Shown: piece after piece, positions 1 through 7,327 of the stretch
Layout: each line of letters begins with the position of its first letter
How positions within the stretch are numbered: the first letter of the stretch is position 1
NCBI GenBank assembly: GCA_049582005.1
Contig: JBAUTB010000212.1
Location: 1-39,924, forward strand
DNA: 39,924 nucleotides
Direction of reading: 5' to 3'
Source: Sivonenia sp049582005
GTDB lineage: Bacteria; Cyanobacteriota; Cyanobacteriia; Gloeobacterales; PMM-0068
The notes under the pieces: generated by a model
The model's input: the letters and a program-made list of their open reading frames with translations, nothing else
What the model was told of the DNA's origin: nothing
Databases searched by the model: none
Made by a program: the position numbers and the translations under genes

Positions 1-439
1 GCAACCGTTCATTTTAAACAGCCCTGACTAGGAGGTCAATATGTAGTTATTTTGCTTGCCTTTTATCTGTGCAGTTGTCTGTCTTAACTTTTATGTTTTT
101 TTGTCTTGACAATGGGGAGCACTTTAGCTTTCCCTAAAAGAACGATTTAGATACAGGGCCTAAGATGAAGCACTGTCTTGGGTCTCTATAGTTCCCATAG
201 GATGATTGAACATATAAAAAAAATCTAAATACGAACAAAACTTTATGAAAAACTTGTACTGCCTGGTTAGAAGCTTCATAGTTTTGCTGTAGCAGATGCT
301 ATACGTGTGCTCTTCTAATGTCGTATATTTAAAAGCTGTGCCAATTTAATTATCTGCCAGTACCGTGGAATCCCTATCGCGGTGCTGCTCATCTCAGTAA
401 AAGGGCCAATTCGCCCCAAACTGTCTTATCAAGGAGTAC
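1..439. other. Long leader region upstream of rplB, no gene seen
   Basis: No convincing reading frame, tRNA or repeat was found. The stretch is AT-rich with several T and A runs. A short GGGC/GCCC pair (about 404-416) lies just before the rplB ribosome binding site. Since rplB has no ribosomal-protein gene before it here, the region probably holds its own promoter and leader; a TTGACA-like box occurs near 105-110, but I could not place a matching -10 box with confidence. Confidence 0.4.
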
Positions 440-442
440 ATG

Positions 443-1285
443 ATGGGCCTTCGTACCTACCGTCCGATGACGCCGGGAACCCGGACACGGACCAACTCGG
501 ATTTTAGTGAAATCACTAAATCCACCCCGGAGAAATCCCTAACCAAGGGCCTGCACCGCAAAGCGGGACGCAACAACCGAGGTATTATCACCTCTCGCTT
601 CCGCGGGGGCGGACACAAGCGCCTCTATCGGACGATCGACTTTAAGCGAGATAAGCGGGACATTATTGGAAACGTCATTGCCATTGAGTATGACCCCAAC
701 CGCAACGCTCGTATTGCTTTGATTCAATATGAAGACGGTGAGCGTCGTTATATTCTTCATCCCCTGAAATTAGAAGTGGGAGCCACGATCATTGCTGGAG
801 ATTCAGCGGACTTTTTCGTGGGTAACGCTACCCGTTTAGAGCGGATACCTTTGGGTACGACGGTCCATGCCGTAGAGTTGATGCCCGGACGAGGAGCCCA
901 GATGGCCCGTTCTGCCGGTGCTGCAGTTCAGTTAGTCGCCCGTGAAGGTGACTATGTAACGCTTAAGTTGCCGTCCGGAGAAGTGCGGAAGGTCCGTAAA
1001 GAGTGCTACGCCACCATTGGTCAAGTCGGTAATATCGATCACAAGAACATCACGGTCGGTAAGGCTGGTCGTCAGCGTTGGTTGGGTCGCCGTCCGCATA
1101 ACCGAGGCGTCACTATGAATGCAGTGGATCACCCCCATGGTGGGGGAGAAGGCAAGTCTCCGATTGGAGGACAACCTCGTACTCCTTGGGGCGTGCCTAC
1201 CCTCGGATACAAGACCCGCCAAAAGAAGAAACTCAGCAGCAAGCTCATCATTAGCAGACGCAAGAGTAAATCGGGTCGTCGCTAA
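443..1285 (+). CDS. rplB: 50S ribosomal protein L2
   Basis: Ribosomal protein L2 helps form the peptidyl-transferase centre of the large subunit and binds 23S rRNA. The 280-residue product starts MGLRTYRPMTPGTR, the usual opening of bacterial and plastid L2. It has the KGLHRKAGRNNRG segment and the C-terminal loop NAVDHPHGGGEG, whose histidine is the classic conserved L2 residue near the catalytic centre. Two ATGs lie in tandem at 440 and 443; AAGGAG at 431-436 is 3 bases from the first but 6 from the second, and homologues begin MG, so 443 is preferred. The gene normally sits between rplW and rpsS in the S10 operon; here neither is present and a terminator follows directly, so it is monocistronic. 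Length and motifs are complete. Confidence 0.97.
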   Translation: MGLRTYRPMTPGTRTRTNSDFSEITKSTPEKSLTKGLHRKAGRNNRGIITSRFRGGGHKRLYRTIDFKRDKRDIIGNVIAIEYDPNRNARIALIQYEDGERRYILHPLKLEVGATIIAGDSADFFVGNATRLERIPLGTTVHAVELMPGRGAQMARSAGAAVQLVAREGDYVTLKLPSGEVRKVRKECYATIGQVGNIDHKNITVGKAGRQRWLGRRPHNRGVTMNAVDHPHGGGEGKSPIGGQPRTPWGVPTLGYKTRQKKKLSSKLIISRRKSKSGRR

Positions 1286-1296
1286 AAATAGAAAAC

Positions 1297-1322
1297 GCGG
1301 GGTTTAGACTCCGCTTTTTTTT
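1297..1322. terminator. Bidirectional intrinsic terminator between rplB and a convergent gene
   Basis: GCGGGG (1297-1302), a TTTAGA loop and CTCCGC (1309-1314) form a 6-bp stem with one G-U pair, followed by eight T on the plus strand. On the minus strand the same stem is followed by a T-rich stretch, so it can also end the convergent gene whose stop is at 1325. Confidence 0.75.
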
Positions 1323-1324
1323 GC

Positions 1325-1912
1325 TTATTTCAAGGTTGAATTCACGAGTTCGATTTCAAGCGACCATTGGCCTATTGAGTTTGGGATATTTCTGGCGGAG
1401 ACCGTTAATGTTCCACTGGGATGGCCGCATTGAGGCCTTGTAAAGGGTGCTGATTCTTTAATGGCATTGAGAAAACGACCATGGAAGCTATTCGAATCCC
1501 CGCCACGTAAACTTTGGACATCTCCACCAATAACTTCTAACTTTTCTGTATATCGTTGGGATCCAAAACGTGGTCCTTCGATAATAGTGTCATAAGGGAA
1601 GCGCGCTTTGATATCTGAAACGATTACATCGGGGCAGCCAGGAGACATGATGTTTGTTGCTTTGCTGAATTTTGAAGAAGTTTCTTGAGTCGCGTTTCTC
1701 TGATTTGACTTAGCCTCTTGAATAGGTAATGAAGGATGTGGAGTATTGCTACTACTCCCTTTCCAAAGCAGTACTGCTTCCTGCTGAGATAAAGACCCTG
1801 AACGCACCTGTTTTTCGAGCCAACTAGGTAGTTTTTGAGCAAGTGTGGGAGTAGCAGTAAGTAAGATAGGGAGACATAGAAGAAGTAATTTCACAGCTTT
1901 AATCTCTGACAA
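1325..1912 (-). CDS. Secreted protein of unknown function
   Basis: The 195-residue product begins with a typical signal peptide: charged start MSEIK, a hydrophobic core rich in leucine, and a cleavage-like site TPTLAQ near residue 26. The mature part is low in complexity up to about residue 90 and then forms a more ordered C-terminal half with two cysteines (in CPDVI and QCGHPSG) that could form a disulphide. No family was recognised. The 84-base gap to ndhE and the signal peptide suggest an independent periplasmic or cell-surface protein. It converges on rplB and shares its terminator. Confidence 0.6.
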   Translation of the reverse strand: MSEIKAVKLLLLCLPILLTATPTLAQKLPSWLEKQVRSGSLSQQEAVLLWKGSSSNTPHPSLPIQEAKSNQRNATQETSSKFSKATNIMSPGCPDVIVSDIKARFPYDTIIEGPRFGSQRYTEKLEVIGGDVQSLRGGDSNSFHGRFLNAIKESAPFTRPQCGHPSGTLTVSARNIPNSIGQWSLEIELVNSTLK

Positions 1913-1995
1913 CTATACCTAGCTATAGTTCCCTAACTTTTGGAATATCTTCTCCTCCACATATCCTTCAACATTAGAATAAAAAGCCAAAGTCT

Positions 1996-2313
1996 CTACC
2001 ATTTCAAAAGGTTGAAGCTCTCCATATCAATGGTTTGTCGATTGCGATAGATAGCTAAAACAATGGCGAGTCCGACAGCAGCTTCGGCAGCAGCTACGGT
2101 AATCACAAAAACAGCAAACATCTGTCCCCGGATATTTTGGGGGTCTATATAGTTAGAAAATGCCAACAAGTTGATGTTGACGGCATTGAGCATCAGTTCA
2201 ATAGACATCAGAACCCGTACCACATTACGAGAGCTAATTAGTCCATAGATACCTACACAAAAGAGGGCAGCAGCCAGCACCAGGAAATAGTTGAGATTCA
2301 GGGCAAAGTTCAC
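1996..2313 (-). CDS. ndhE: NAD(P)H-quinone oxidoreductase subunit 4L (NdhE/NuoK)
   Basis: NdhE is a small membrane subunit of the cyanobacterial NDH-1 complex, which moves electrons from ferredoxin to plastoquinone and pumps protons. The 105-residue product has three hydrophobic helices. It carries the NuoK core MSIELMLNAVNINLLAFS, with the membrane-buried glutamate, and a second conserved glutamate in AAAEAAVGLAIV. The length fits the family. It is the last gene of ndhI-ndhG-ndhE, four bases after ndhG, so it should be co-transcribed. Confidence 0.96.
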   Translation of the reverse strand: MNFALNLNYFLVLAAALFCVGIYGLISSRNVVRVLMSIELMLNAVNINLLAFSNYIDPQNIRGQMFAVFVITVAAAEAAVGLAIVLAIYRNRQTIDMESFNLLKW

Positions 2314-2317
2314 CTTC

Positions 2318-2941
2318 TTATTCCTCCGAGGCTGTGCTCACAGGGAGCTTTTTGAGTGCTGGTTCCAGGTCTTCTCTAGAGCGTTCAGGTAATACCAAAG
2401 GCTCGTCCCCTGTCACGGTTTGGTCTGGGACGTATTCACGACGGGCCAGCATAATGGCACCCACCAAAGCCATCAGAAGCAACACAGAAGCCACTTCAAA
2501 GGGCAAAAGAAAGTTCGTAAAAAATTGTTCGCCAATCTTGAGGGTAGTGTTTGCAATAGGGGCTTCAGTAGAAGAAGGCCAAGGAGTGCTAAGGACTGTC
2601 GTAGCAATCAAACCAAAAAGTCCAAAACAAACGAGACCGCCGATACCATCCCGGATCTTTTTGAGGGGAACAGGGGTTTCCGGTACTTGGCGATTGACGA
2701 GCATAATCGCAAACAGAATGAGGACGTTTACGGCCCCTACATAAATCAAAATTTGCGCAGCCGCTACAAAGTCAGCATTCAGAAGCACATAAATGCCTGA
2801 AAGACAAATGAAGGTAAAGCCCAGTAGAAAAGCGGCATAGAGCATATTGGGAGCGAGGACTACACCCAGAGACGCTCCAATAATGAGAGCACTTAAGATG
2901 AAAAAACTAACGAACTGAACCCCGGTTCCTAAACTAGGCAT
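2318..2941 (-). CDS. ndhG: NAD(P)H-quinone oxidoreductase subunit 6 (NdhG/NuoJ)
   Basis: NdhG is a membrane subunit of NDH-1. From the ATG at 2941 (MPSLGTGVQF) the product is 207 residues with five hydrophobic helices; the core AAQILIYVGAVNVLILFAIM carries the conserved NuoJ helix with its pi-bulge region. A longer reading frame starts at 3079, but its first 46 residues are polar and come from the shifted frame of ndhI. The start at 2941 overlaps the ndhI stop by 8 bases (ATGCCTAG), an arrangement typical of translational coupling. The tail after the last helix is charged and cytoplasmic. Confidence 0.95.
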   Translation of the reverse strand: MPSLGTGVQFVSFFILSALIIGASLGVVLAPNMLYAAFLLGFTFICLSGIYVLLNADFVAAAQILIYVGAVNVLILFAIMLVNRQVPETPVPLKKIRDGIGGLVCFGLFGLIATTVLSTPWPSSTEAPIANTTLKIGEQFFTNFLLPFEVASVLLLMALVGAIMLARREYVPDQTVTGDEPLVLPERSREDLEPALKKLPVSTASEE

Positions 2942-3545
2942 CCTCTTTATCTCCTGGTTCTTGCTGAACCCGCTCCAGAATGGTAGCAGGTAATTCTCCT
3001 GCCCGAGCGCCACCAGGGCTATGCTCGTGCGCCCGCTCCACCGAGCCATCCGGCAAATAACCAAACTCTCGAATCGCACTTACTTCTGCAACTTGGGTAA
3101 CGTTAATAGGTAAACGACCCAGCGCCACATCGTCAAAGTTCAGCTCATGGCGGTCATAGACCGAGAGTTCATATTCTTCGGTCATGGAAAGAGCGTTCGT
3201 AGGGCAGTATTCGACACAATTACCGCAGAAAATACATACCCCAAAGTCAATAGAATATGAATTGAGCTCCTTCTTCTTGGTCTCTTTATTCATTACCCAA
3301 TCGACTACGGGCAGGTTAATCGGGCAGACACGGACGCAAACTTCACAGGAAATGCACTTGGGCCGCTCAAAGTGAATTCTTCCTCGGAAGCGCTCTGAGG
3401 GAATCAATTTTTCATAGGGATAATTTACGGTGACCGGCTTACGACGAATATGATCGAACACTACCCCCAAGCCTTGTCCAATATATCGGGTATTGTCAAA
3501 CACTTCTTTTGCGTACCCGCCGATTTTTTCTAGAAACTTCACCAT
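2934..3545 (-). CDS. ndhI: NAD(P)H-quinone oxidoreductase subunit I, 2[4Fe-4S] (NdhI)
   Basis: NdhI carries two 4Fe-4S clusters that pass electrons to plastoquinone in NDH-1. Both ferredoxin motifs are intact: CISCEVCVRVCP and CIFCGNCVEYCP. The segment FDHIRRKPVTVNYPYEKLIP is the usual family sequence. The frame is open back to 3608, but homologues begin MxKFL..GxYAKE, which points to the ATG at 3545 (MVKFLEKIGGYAKE), giving 203 residues; no strong ribosome binding site decides it. The C-terminal tail after YLPDG is long, charged and poorly conserved. In most cyanobacteria ndhA precedes ndhI; here ndhA is absent and ftsX lies upstream. Confidence 0.95.
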   Translation of the reverse strand: MVKFLEKIGGYAKEVFDNTRYIGQGLGVVFDHIRRKPVTVNYPYEKLIPSERFRGRIHFERPKCISCEVCVRVCPINLPVVDWVMNKETKKKELNSYSIDFGVCIFCGNCVEYCPTNALSMTEEYELSVYDRHELNFDDVALGRLPINVTQVAEVSAIREFGYLPDGSVERAHEHSPGGARAGELPATILERVQQEPGDKEDA

Positions 3546-3737
3546 GCGTGCGGTTTTCCAGAGTAAGTTTATTTGCTTACCCATCATTGTAACTTTACTT
3601 TGCGCCACTATCAGGAAACCTCAGACCATGAATTCCAGGGAGAAAGCATGGATATTTTTCTATCCTAGGAATTGGGTTAGGCAACCGCTAAACCATAGCA
3701 GGAGCTTGCAGAAGGTAAAGAATTAGATCAAAATGCC

Positions 3738-4625
3738 CTAACGCAAATACTTACTTACCGCTAACAAACTACCCAAAGACCCCAAACCGACGCCAGAGCC
3801 GACTAAGATCCAGGGTAAAAGGTTAGCTTGTTCATCAGTAATCTCTAGAACAATAAAAGGCACATTAACTTGGATTTGTTGGGCAAGAAATTGGTTGGTG
3901 TAATGGAGTCCCCCCCAAGCGATCAGCGCAGCCACTAAACCGAGGGTAAGCCCTTCCAATAGAAAAGGCATATAAATCCAAATGGGAGCAGCCCCTACAA
4001 GCTGCATCACTTCAATTTCCTTGCGACGAGAAAGAACTACCAAACGAATCGTCGTCGTGATTACCGCTACCGCTGTAAATCCTAGTAAGCCTGTAACGCC
4101 CAAACCCACCCAGCGAACTGTTTTATCGATTTGGATCAAACGATTAGCAGCCTCTCCCCCATAACGGGTTTGCGCTACACCCGGTAACGCTTTGAGTTGC
4201 TCTGCAACCGTGGTCACTTGCTCTGGAGTAGCCACCTTAACCCGGAGACTATCAACCAGAGGATTTCCTTCTAGGGTTTGCGTAAGGTCCTGTTTTAGCC
4301 CCATTTCTTTTTGAAGCTGACTGAGTGCATCCTTCTTGGTTTGAAGCGTGACTTTCTGAACCCCTTCTAACTTCTCCGCATTTTGCATGAGCTTTTTGCC
4401 AGAAGCTTCTGGGGTCAAGTACACCGACACTTCTAACTGGCTTCCCAGGGTTGTTACGGCATTTTGTAACTGCCAGGAGAGCCGAGTACCAAACCCAAAA
4501 AGGAACAGCAGAATGACCAGCGTACTGACGGCAGCCCAATTCATCCAACCGCCACGGCGCAAGCCAGTCAGCGTTTCCTTGAGAATGAAATCAGCGCGGG
4601 TAAAGACCTGTTGTACAAACACCAT
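3738..4625 (-). CDS. ftsX: Cell division protein FtsX (ABC permease)
   Basis: FtsX is the membrane half of the FtsEX complex, which couples ATP hydrolysis to activation of peptidoglycan hydrolases at the division site. The 295-residue product has the family layout: a short cytoplasmic start (ADFILKETLTGLRRGGWMN), one membrane helix (about 30-50), an extracellular domain of about 110 residues, and three C-terminal helices. The block TTTIRLVVLSRRKEIEVMQLVGA is the hallmark cytoplasmic loop that contacts FtsE. Its ATG at 4625 shares one base with the ftsE stop (TGATG), so the two are translationally coupled. Confidence 0.95.
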   Translation of the reverse strand: MVFVQQVFTRADFILKETLTGLRRGGWMNWAAVSTLVILLFLFGFGTRLSWQLQNAVTTLGSQLEVSVYLTPEASGKKLMQNAEKLEGVQKVTLQTKKDALSQLQKEMGLKQDLTQTLEGNPLVDSLRVKVATPEQVTTVAEQLKALPGVAQTRYGGEAANRLIQIDKTVRWVGLGVTGLLGFTAVAVITTTIRLVVLSRRKEIEVMQLVGAAPIWIYMPFLLEGLTLGLVAALIAWGGLHYTNQFLAQQIQVNVPFIVLEITDEQANLLPWILVGSGVGLGSLGSLLAVSKYLR

Positions 4626-5443
4626 CAGCGAACATCCAATTCAACAAGTTGATTTTGATCAAAGGTAACCACTCGCTTCGCAAAACCCCGAACAATGGTT
4701 TCATCATGCGTGGTGACTACAATCGTCACGCCCATATCATTCAGCTGCCTGAGGATTTCTAAAACACTCCAGGTATTACCGGGATCCAAGTTTCCGGTCG
4801 GTTCATCAGCCAGAAGCAAAACAGGCGTGTGCACAATCGCTCGCGCAATAGCCACACGCTGCTGCTCACCTCCAGAGAGTTGGTCAGGGAAGCATTCGGC
4901 CTTTTCCTCCAAGCCTACGATTTTGAGGGTGGGTAAGAGGCGACGGCGAATTTCAGCTTTAGGAAAATTTTGAGCCTGTAGAGCAAAAGCAACATTTTCT
5001 GCCACAGTACGCCGGGGTAACAACTTATAGTCTTGAAATACGACACCGATGCGGCGGCGTAAATGAGCCAAGCTACGACCACGCAGTTTATTTAGTTGGG
5101 TCCCATCTACAACAACGTCACCAGTGGTAGGTTTTTCTTCGCCATAGAGCATCTTCAGCAGGGTGGATTTGCCCGCCCCTGAAATCCCCGTGATAAAGAG
5201 GAAATCACCTTGGCGGATGTCCAAGTCTATGGACAAGCTTCGACCCTGCTTGTTATAGGTTTTAGTCACCTTATGCAAATAGGCAATCAGTTTTTCAGCC
5301 CCCGCGCGGGCAAGGGTTTGACGACCATGAGGCATGAGCACCGAAGAGACCTCTTCAGTCGCAAAGGCCCGTTCGCCTGGGCGTGCTTCTGTCAAAGAGG
5401 ACAGAATGGAGCGCAGGTTACCGGAAGAGGAGGGGACATCCAT
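4625..5443 (-). CDS. ftsE: Cell division ATP-binding protein FtsE
   Basis: FtsE is the ATPase partner of FtsX. All ABC motifs are present: Walker A GISGAGKST, Q-loop VFQDYKLLP, signature LSGGEQQRVAIARA, Walker B LLLADEPTGNLD and the switch histidine in TTHDE. The frame is open to 5476, but the ATG at 5443 overlaps the wecG stop in a TGATG junction and gives 272 residues, so it is preferred. Even then about 50 residues precede the ATPase core (LIAYLHKVTKTY), an extension most FtsE proteins lack; an internal ATG (MPHGRQTLARAG) could serve as a shorter start. The wecG-ftsE-ftsX chain forms a tightly coupled operon. Confidence 0.94.
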   Translation of the reverse strand: MDVPSSSGNLRSILSSLTEARPGERAFATEEVSSVLMPHGRQTLARAGAEKLIAYLHKVTKTYNKQGRSLSIDLDIRQGDFLFITGISGAGKSTLLKMLYGEEKPTTGDVVVDGTQLNKLRGRSLAHLRRRIGVVFQDYKLLPRRTVAENVAFALQAQNFPKAEIRRRLLPTLKIVGLEEKAECFPDQLSGGEQQRVAIARAIVHTPVLLLADEPTGNLDPGNTWSVLEILRQLNDMGVTIVVTTHDETIVRGFAKRVVTFDQNQLVELDVR

Positions 5444-6183
5444 CAGGAAGAAACTCCAGAACGAAGAACGTGCCAAGCAAATCTCGGGAGGGCGAGCATT
5501 CTACGCCAGCGCCAGGGCTCCTTATATAGACGATAAGCCCATTCCAAATTGTTGTCTCTAAACCAGCGAGGAGCCCGTTCCTTGGTGCCTGTCCAAACAT
5601 CAAAGCTGCCGCCAACACCAATCCATAGAGCCTGTGGAGCAGCATCCCGCCAACGTTGGATCGTGAATTCTTGTTTAGGAACCCCCAAGCCAAGCAAGAT
5701 CAAATGGGGTTTAGTTCGGGCAATATGGGCTTGAATTTCAGATTCTTGTTCTGCCGTGAAATAACCATCCTGCGTGCCAACCACGTGAAGCCCTGGATAT
5801 TTCTTTTCCCACTCTGGGGCCAAGGCCTGCACCAAACCAGGAGCTGCACCAATCAGATAGACTCGCCAACGCCGTTTTCCAGCGCCAGGCAGGAGATTGG
5901 TCACAAGTTCAATACCGGGGCAACGGGAGACCTGAATTTCAGTATGTTTTGATTTATTTAAGGCCCAAACCACCCCGGAACCATCGGGGACGACCAATTC
6001 AGCACGATGAATCAGTTCTGCCAAGCGTGGCTCTTCTTTAGCCAACATGGTCATCTCAGCATTGAGGGTCACGACGTGGACCCCCAGCCCTTGTTCGCCT
6101 CGGGCGAGTAACCAATCGAGGTAATCCCCGGCAAGATGCACGGGCATACCAAGTACAGAAGAAGTAGGAAGCGCAGTCGTCAA
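5443..6183 (-). CDS. WecG/TagA/CpsF family glycosyltransferase
   Basis: This GT26-type enzyme transfers an N-acetyl sugar to a lipid-linked sugar in surface-polymer synthesis. Family motifs occur in order: VVTLNAEM (about 37-44), VVPDGSGVVWA with the conserved aspartate, a glycine-rich VYLIGAAPG, ILLGLGVPKQE, GVGGSFDVWTGTKERAPRW and NLEWAYRLYKEPWRWRRM. At 246 residues it has full length. Its stop shares one base with the ftsE start, so it is the first gene of an operon with ftsE and ftsX, tying envelope-polymer synthesis to division. The exact donor and acceptor sugars cannot be read from the sequence. Confidence 0.92.
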   Translation of the reverse strand: MTTALPTSSVLGMPVHLAGDYLDWLLARGEQGLGVHVVTLNAEMTMLAKEEPRLAELIHRAELVVPDGSGVVWALNKSKHTEIQVSRCPGIELVTNLLPGAGKRRWRVYLIGAAPGLVQALAPEWEKKYPGLHVVGTQDGYFTAEQESEIQAHIARTKPHLILLGLGVPKQEFTIQRWRDAAPQALWIGVGGSFDVWTGTKERAPRWFRDNNLEWAYRLYKEPWRWRRMLALPRFAWHVLRSGVSS

Positions 6184-6348
6184 GGGTAAGCGCCGATAAC
6201 AGAGCGGTGAGGAATTGTCACTATATAAGCATTGCTCCAGCCTTTTGTCTACGCTAGGGCTAGTGTAAAAACCCTAGAGAACCACCAGTGCAGGCGCAAA
6301 ACACAGTTTCCAGCTTACCCAAATTCGGGTCCGAAGTCTCAAAAGAGC

Positions 6349-6501
6349 TCAATCATAAGAAATCGTACTCGCTTCTACTTGGGCGGTGTTGTAAATATCG
6401 GCATCATCAATCTCAGGAGGCGCTACCGAGAGGTCTGCTCCCGTAAACGATCCGTCAAAATCATCCAGGTCTAAGTCCATCAGCAAAAATTCATCTTCCA
6501 T
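6349..6501 (-). CDS. Small acidic protein overlapping the queD 3' end
   Basis: A 50-residue frame starts MEDEFLLMDLDLDDFDGSF and ends TISYD. It overlaps the last 11 bases of queD in another frame. AGGGA lies 8 bases before the ATG, a usable ribosome binding site. A second in-frame ATG at 6480 (MDLDLDD) would give 43 residues. The product is very acidic at its N-terminal half and has no membrane segment or cysteine. The overlap and binding site suggest translational coupling as the third gene of a fur-queD operon. The family is not recognised; it could be a chance frame, but its composition looks like protein rather than random sequence. Confidence 0.5.
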   Translation of the reverse strand: MEDEFLLMDLDLDDFDGSFTGADLSVAPPEIDDADIYNTAQVEASTISYD

Positions 6502-6907
6502 GCAGTTCATCCCTAAAAGTCATGTCTTTCTCAGTCTTCAGTCCAGGTCCATAGTAATCGCAACGGACGGTGCAGGTTTCTGCAATAGAGATACAGTACA
6601 ACCCAGACAACTCGGGGGCAATCCGTTCCCACAACCAAGCACAGAGGATTTCACTGGTGGGATTTTCCAAACCAGGAATTTCATTGAGATAGTAATGGTC
6701 TAATTTTTCAATCCAGGGATTAACCTGGGCTGTGATGTCCCCATAGTCAATGACCCAGCCGATTTCAGACTCTATTTCGCCCCGCACAAAGACTTCTACT
6801 TTGAAGCTATGCCCATGCAGACGGGCACATTTGTGTAATTCAGGAACATGGGGTAAGCGATGGGCTGCCTCAAAAGAAAAAGATTTGCGTAGCGTAAACA
6901 TGGGCAA
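6491..6907 (-). CDS. queD: 6-carboxytetrahydropterin synthase (QueD) / PTPS family
   Basis: QueD converts 7,8-dihydroneopterin triphosphate to 6-carboxytetrahydropterin, the second step of queuosine synthesis; relatives make pyruvoyl-tetrahydropterin. Zinc ligands are visible as the histidine of FEAAHRLP (about residue 16) and the HGH of CARLHGHSF (about 31-33), where the preceding cysteine is the catalytic one. LDHYYLNE and a C-terminal glutamate in ETCTVRCDYYG complete the active site. At 138 residues it is full length. MPMF starts at 6907 and an alternative ATG lies at 6901. The start is 6 bases after the fur stop, so the two are co-transcribed. Pterin-synthase activity cannot be excluded, since cyanobacteria also use biopterin glycosides. 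Confidence 0.9.
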   Translation of the reverse strand: MPMFTLRKSFSFEAAHRLPHVPELHKCARLHGHSFKVEVFVRGEIESEIGWVIDYGDITAQVNPWIEKLDHYYLNEIPGLENPTSEILCAWLWERIAPELSGLYCISIAETCTVRCDYYGPGLKTEKDMTFRDELHGR

Positions 6908-6913
6908 CAGGGC

Positions 6914-7327
6914 CTACTTGCGCGCGAAGAATTCGATTCTATAATCACTTACCTTCAGACCTGTTTGTGCTTCTACTGTAGCGATAAGTTCTGGGGGCAA
7001 CGCTACAACAACATCAATCAGGTTGCCATCATCCAGGCAATGGACATGGGAGTGGGAATCGGTTTTATGACCGTAGAGGCACCCCTCTGCTTTTTCCACA
7101 CGCTCAACAATACCGGCTTTTGCCAGTGCATCTAGATTCTGATATACCGAAGTATGTCCAATATCTTCACCATGCTGGCGTAGGCGGTCATAGATGCCGT
7201 TCGCAGAAAGATGCTCACCCGTGTCCCATAGCAACTTCAAAATGGATTGACGTTGCTTACTTAGGCGCATTCCCTGCTCGCGACAATAGTCCAAAGCAGC
7301 CTCATAAGAATTAAGTTGAAGGGCCAT
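6914..7327 (-). CDS. Fur-family metal- or peroxide-responsive repressor
   Basis: The product is a 137-residue Fur-type regulator: an N-terminal winged helix (about 10-85, with RLSKQRQSILKLLW and the recognition helix HTSVYQNLDALAKAGIVERV) and a dimerisation and metal domain. The regulatory metal ligands are in HSHVHC (92-97). The usual CxxC pair that follows in Fur is missing: the first cysteine (97) remains, but the expected second is aspartate in CLDDGN, and no C-terminal CxxC exists, so a structural zinc site is unlikely. The last part, PPELIATVEAQTGLKVSDYRIEF, matches cyanobacterial Fur paralogues. Whether it senses iron, zinc or peroxide cannot be told. It heads an operon with queD and faces psb28. 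Confidence 0.92.
   Translation of the reverse strand: MALQLNSYEAALDYCREQGMRLSKQRQSILKLLWDTGEHLSANGIYDRLRQHGEDIGHTSVYQNLDALAKAGIVERVEKAEGCLYGHKTDSHSHVHCLDDGNLIDVVVALPPELIATVEAQTGLKVSDYRIEFFARK

Noticed and set aside
932..1222. 96-codon frame antisense to rplB
   Set aside because: Shadow of a highly conserved gene, without its own start signals.
3946..3959. Start-like signals inside ftsX on the plus strand
   Set aside because: No open frame of meaningful length with family similarity follows.
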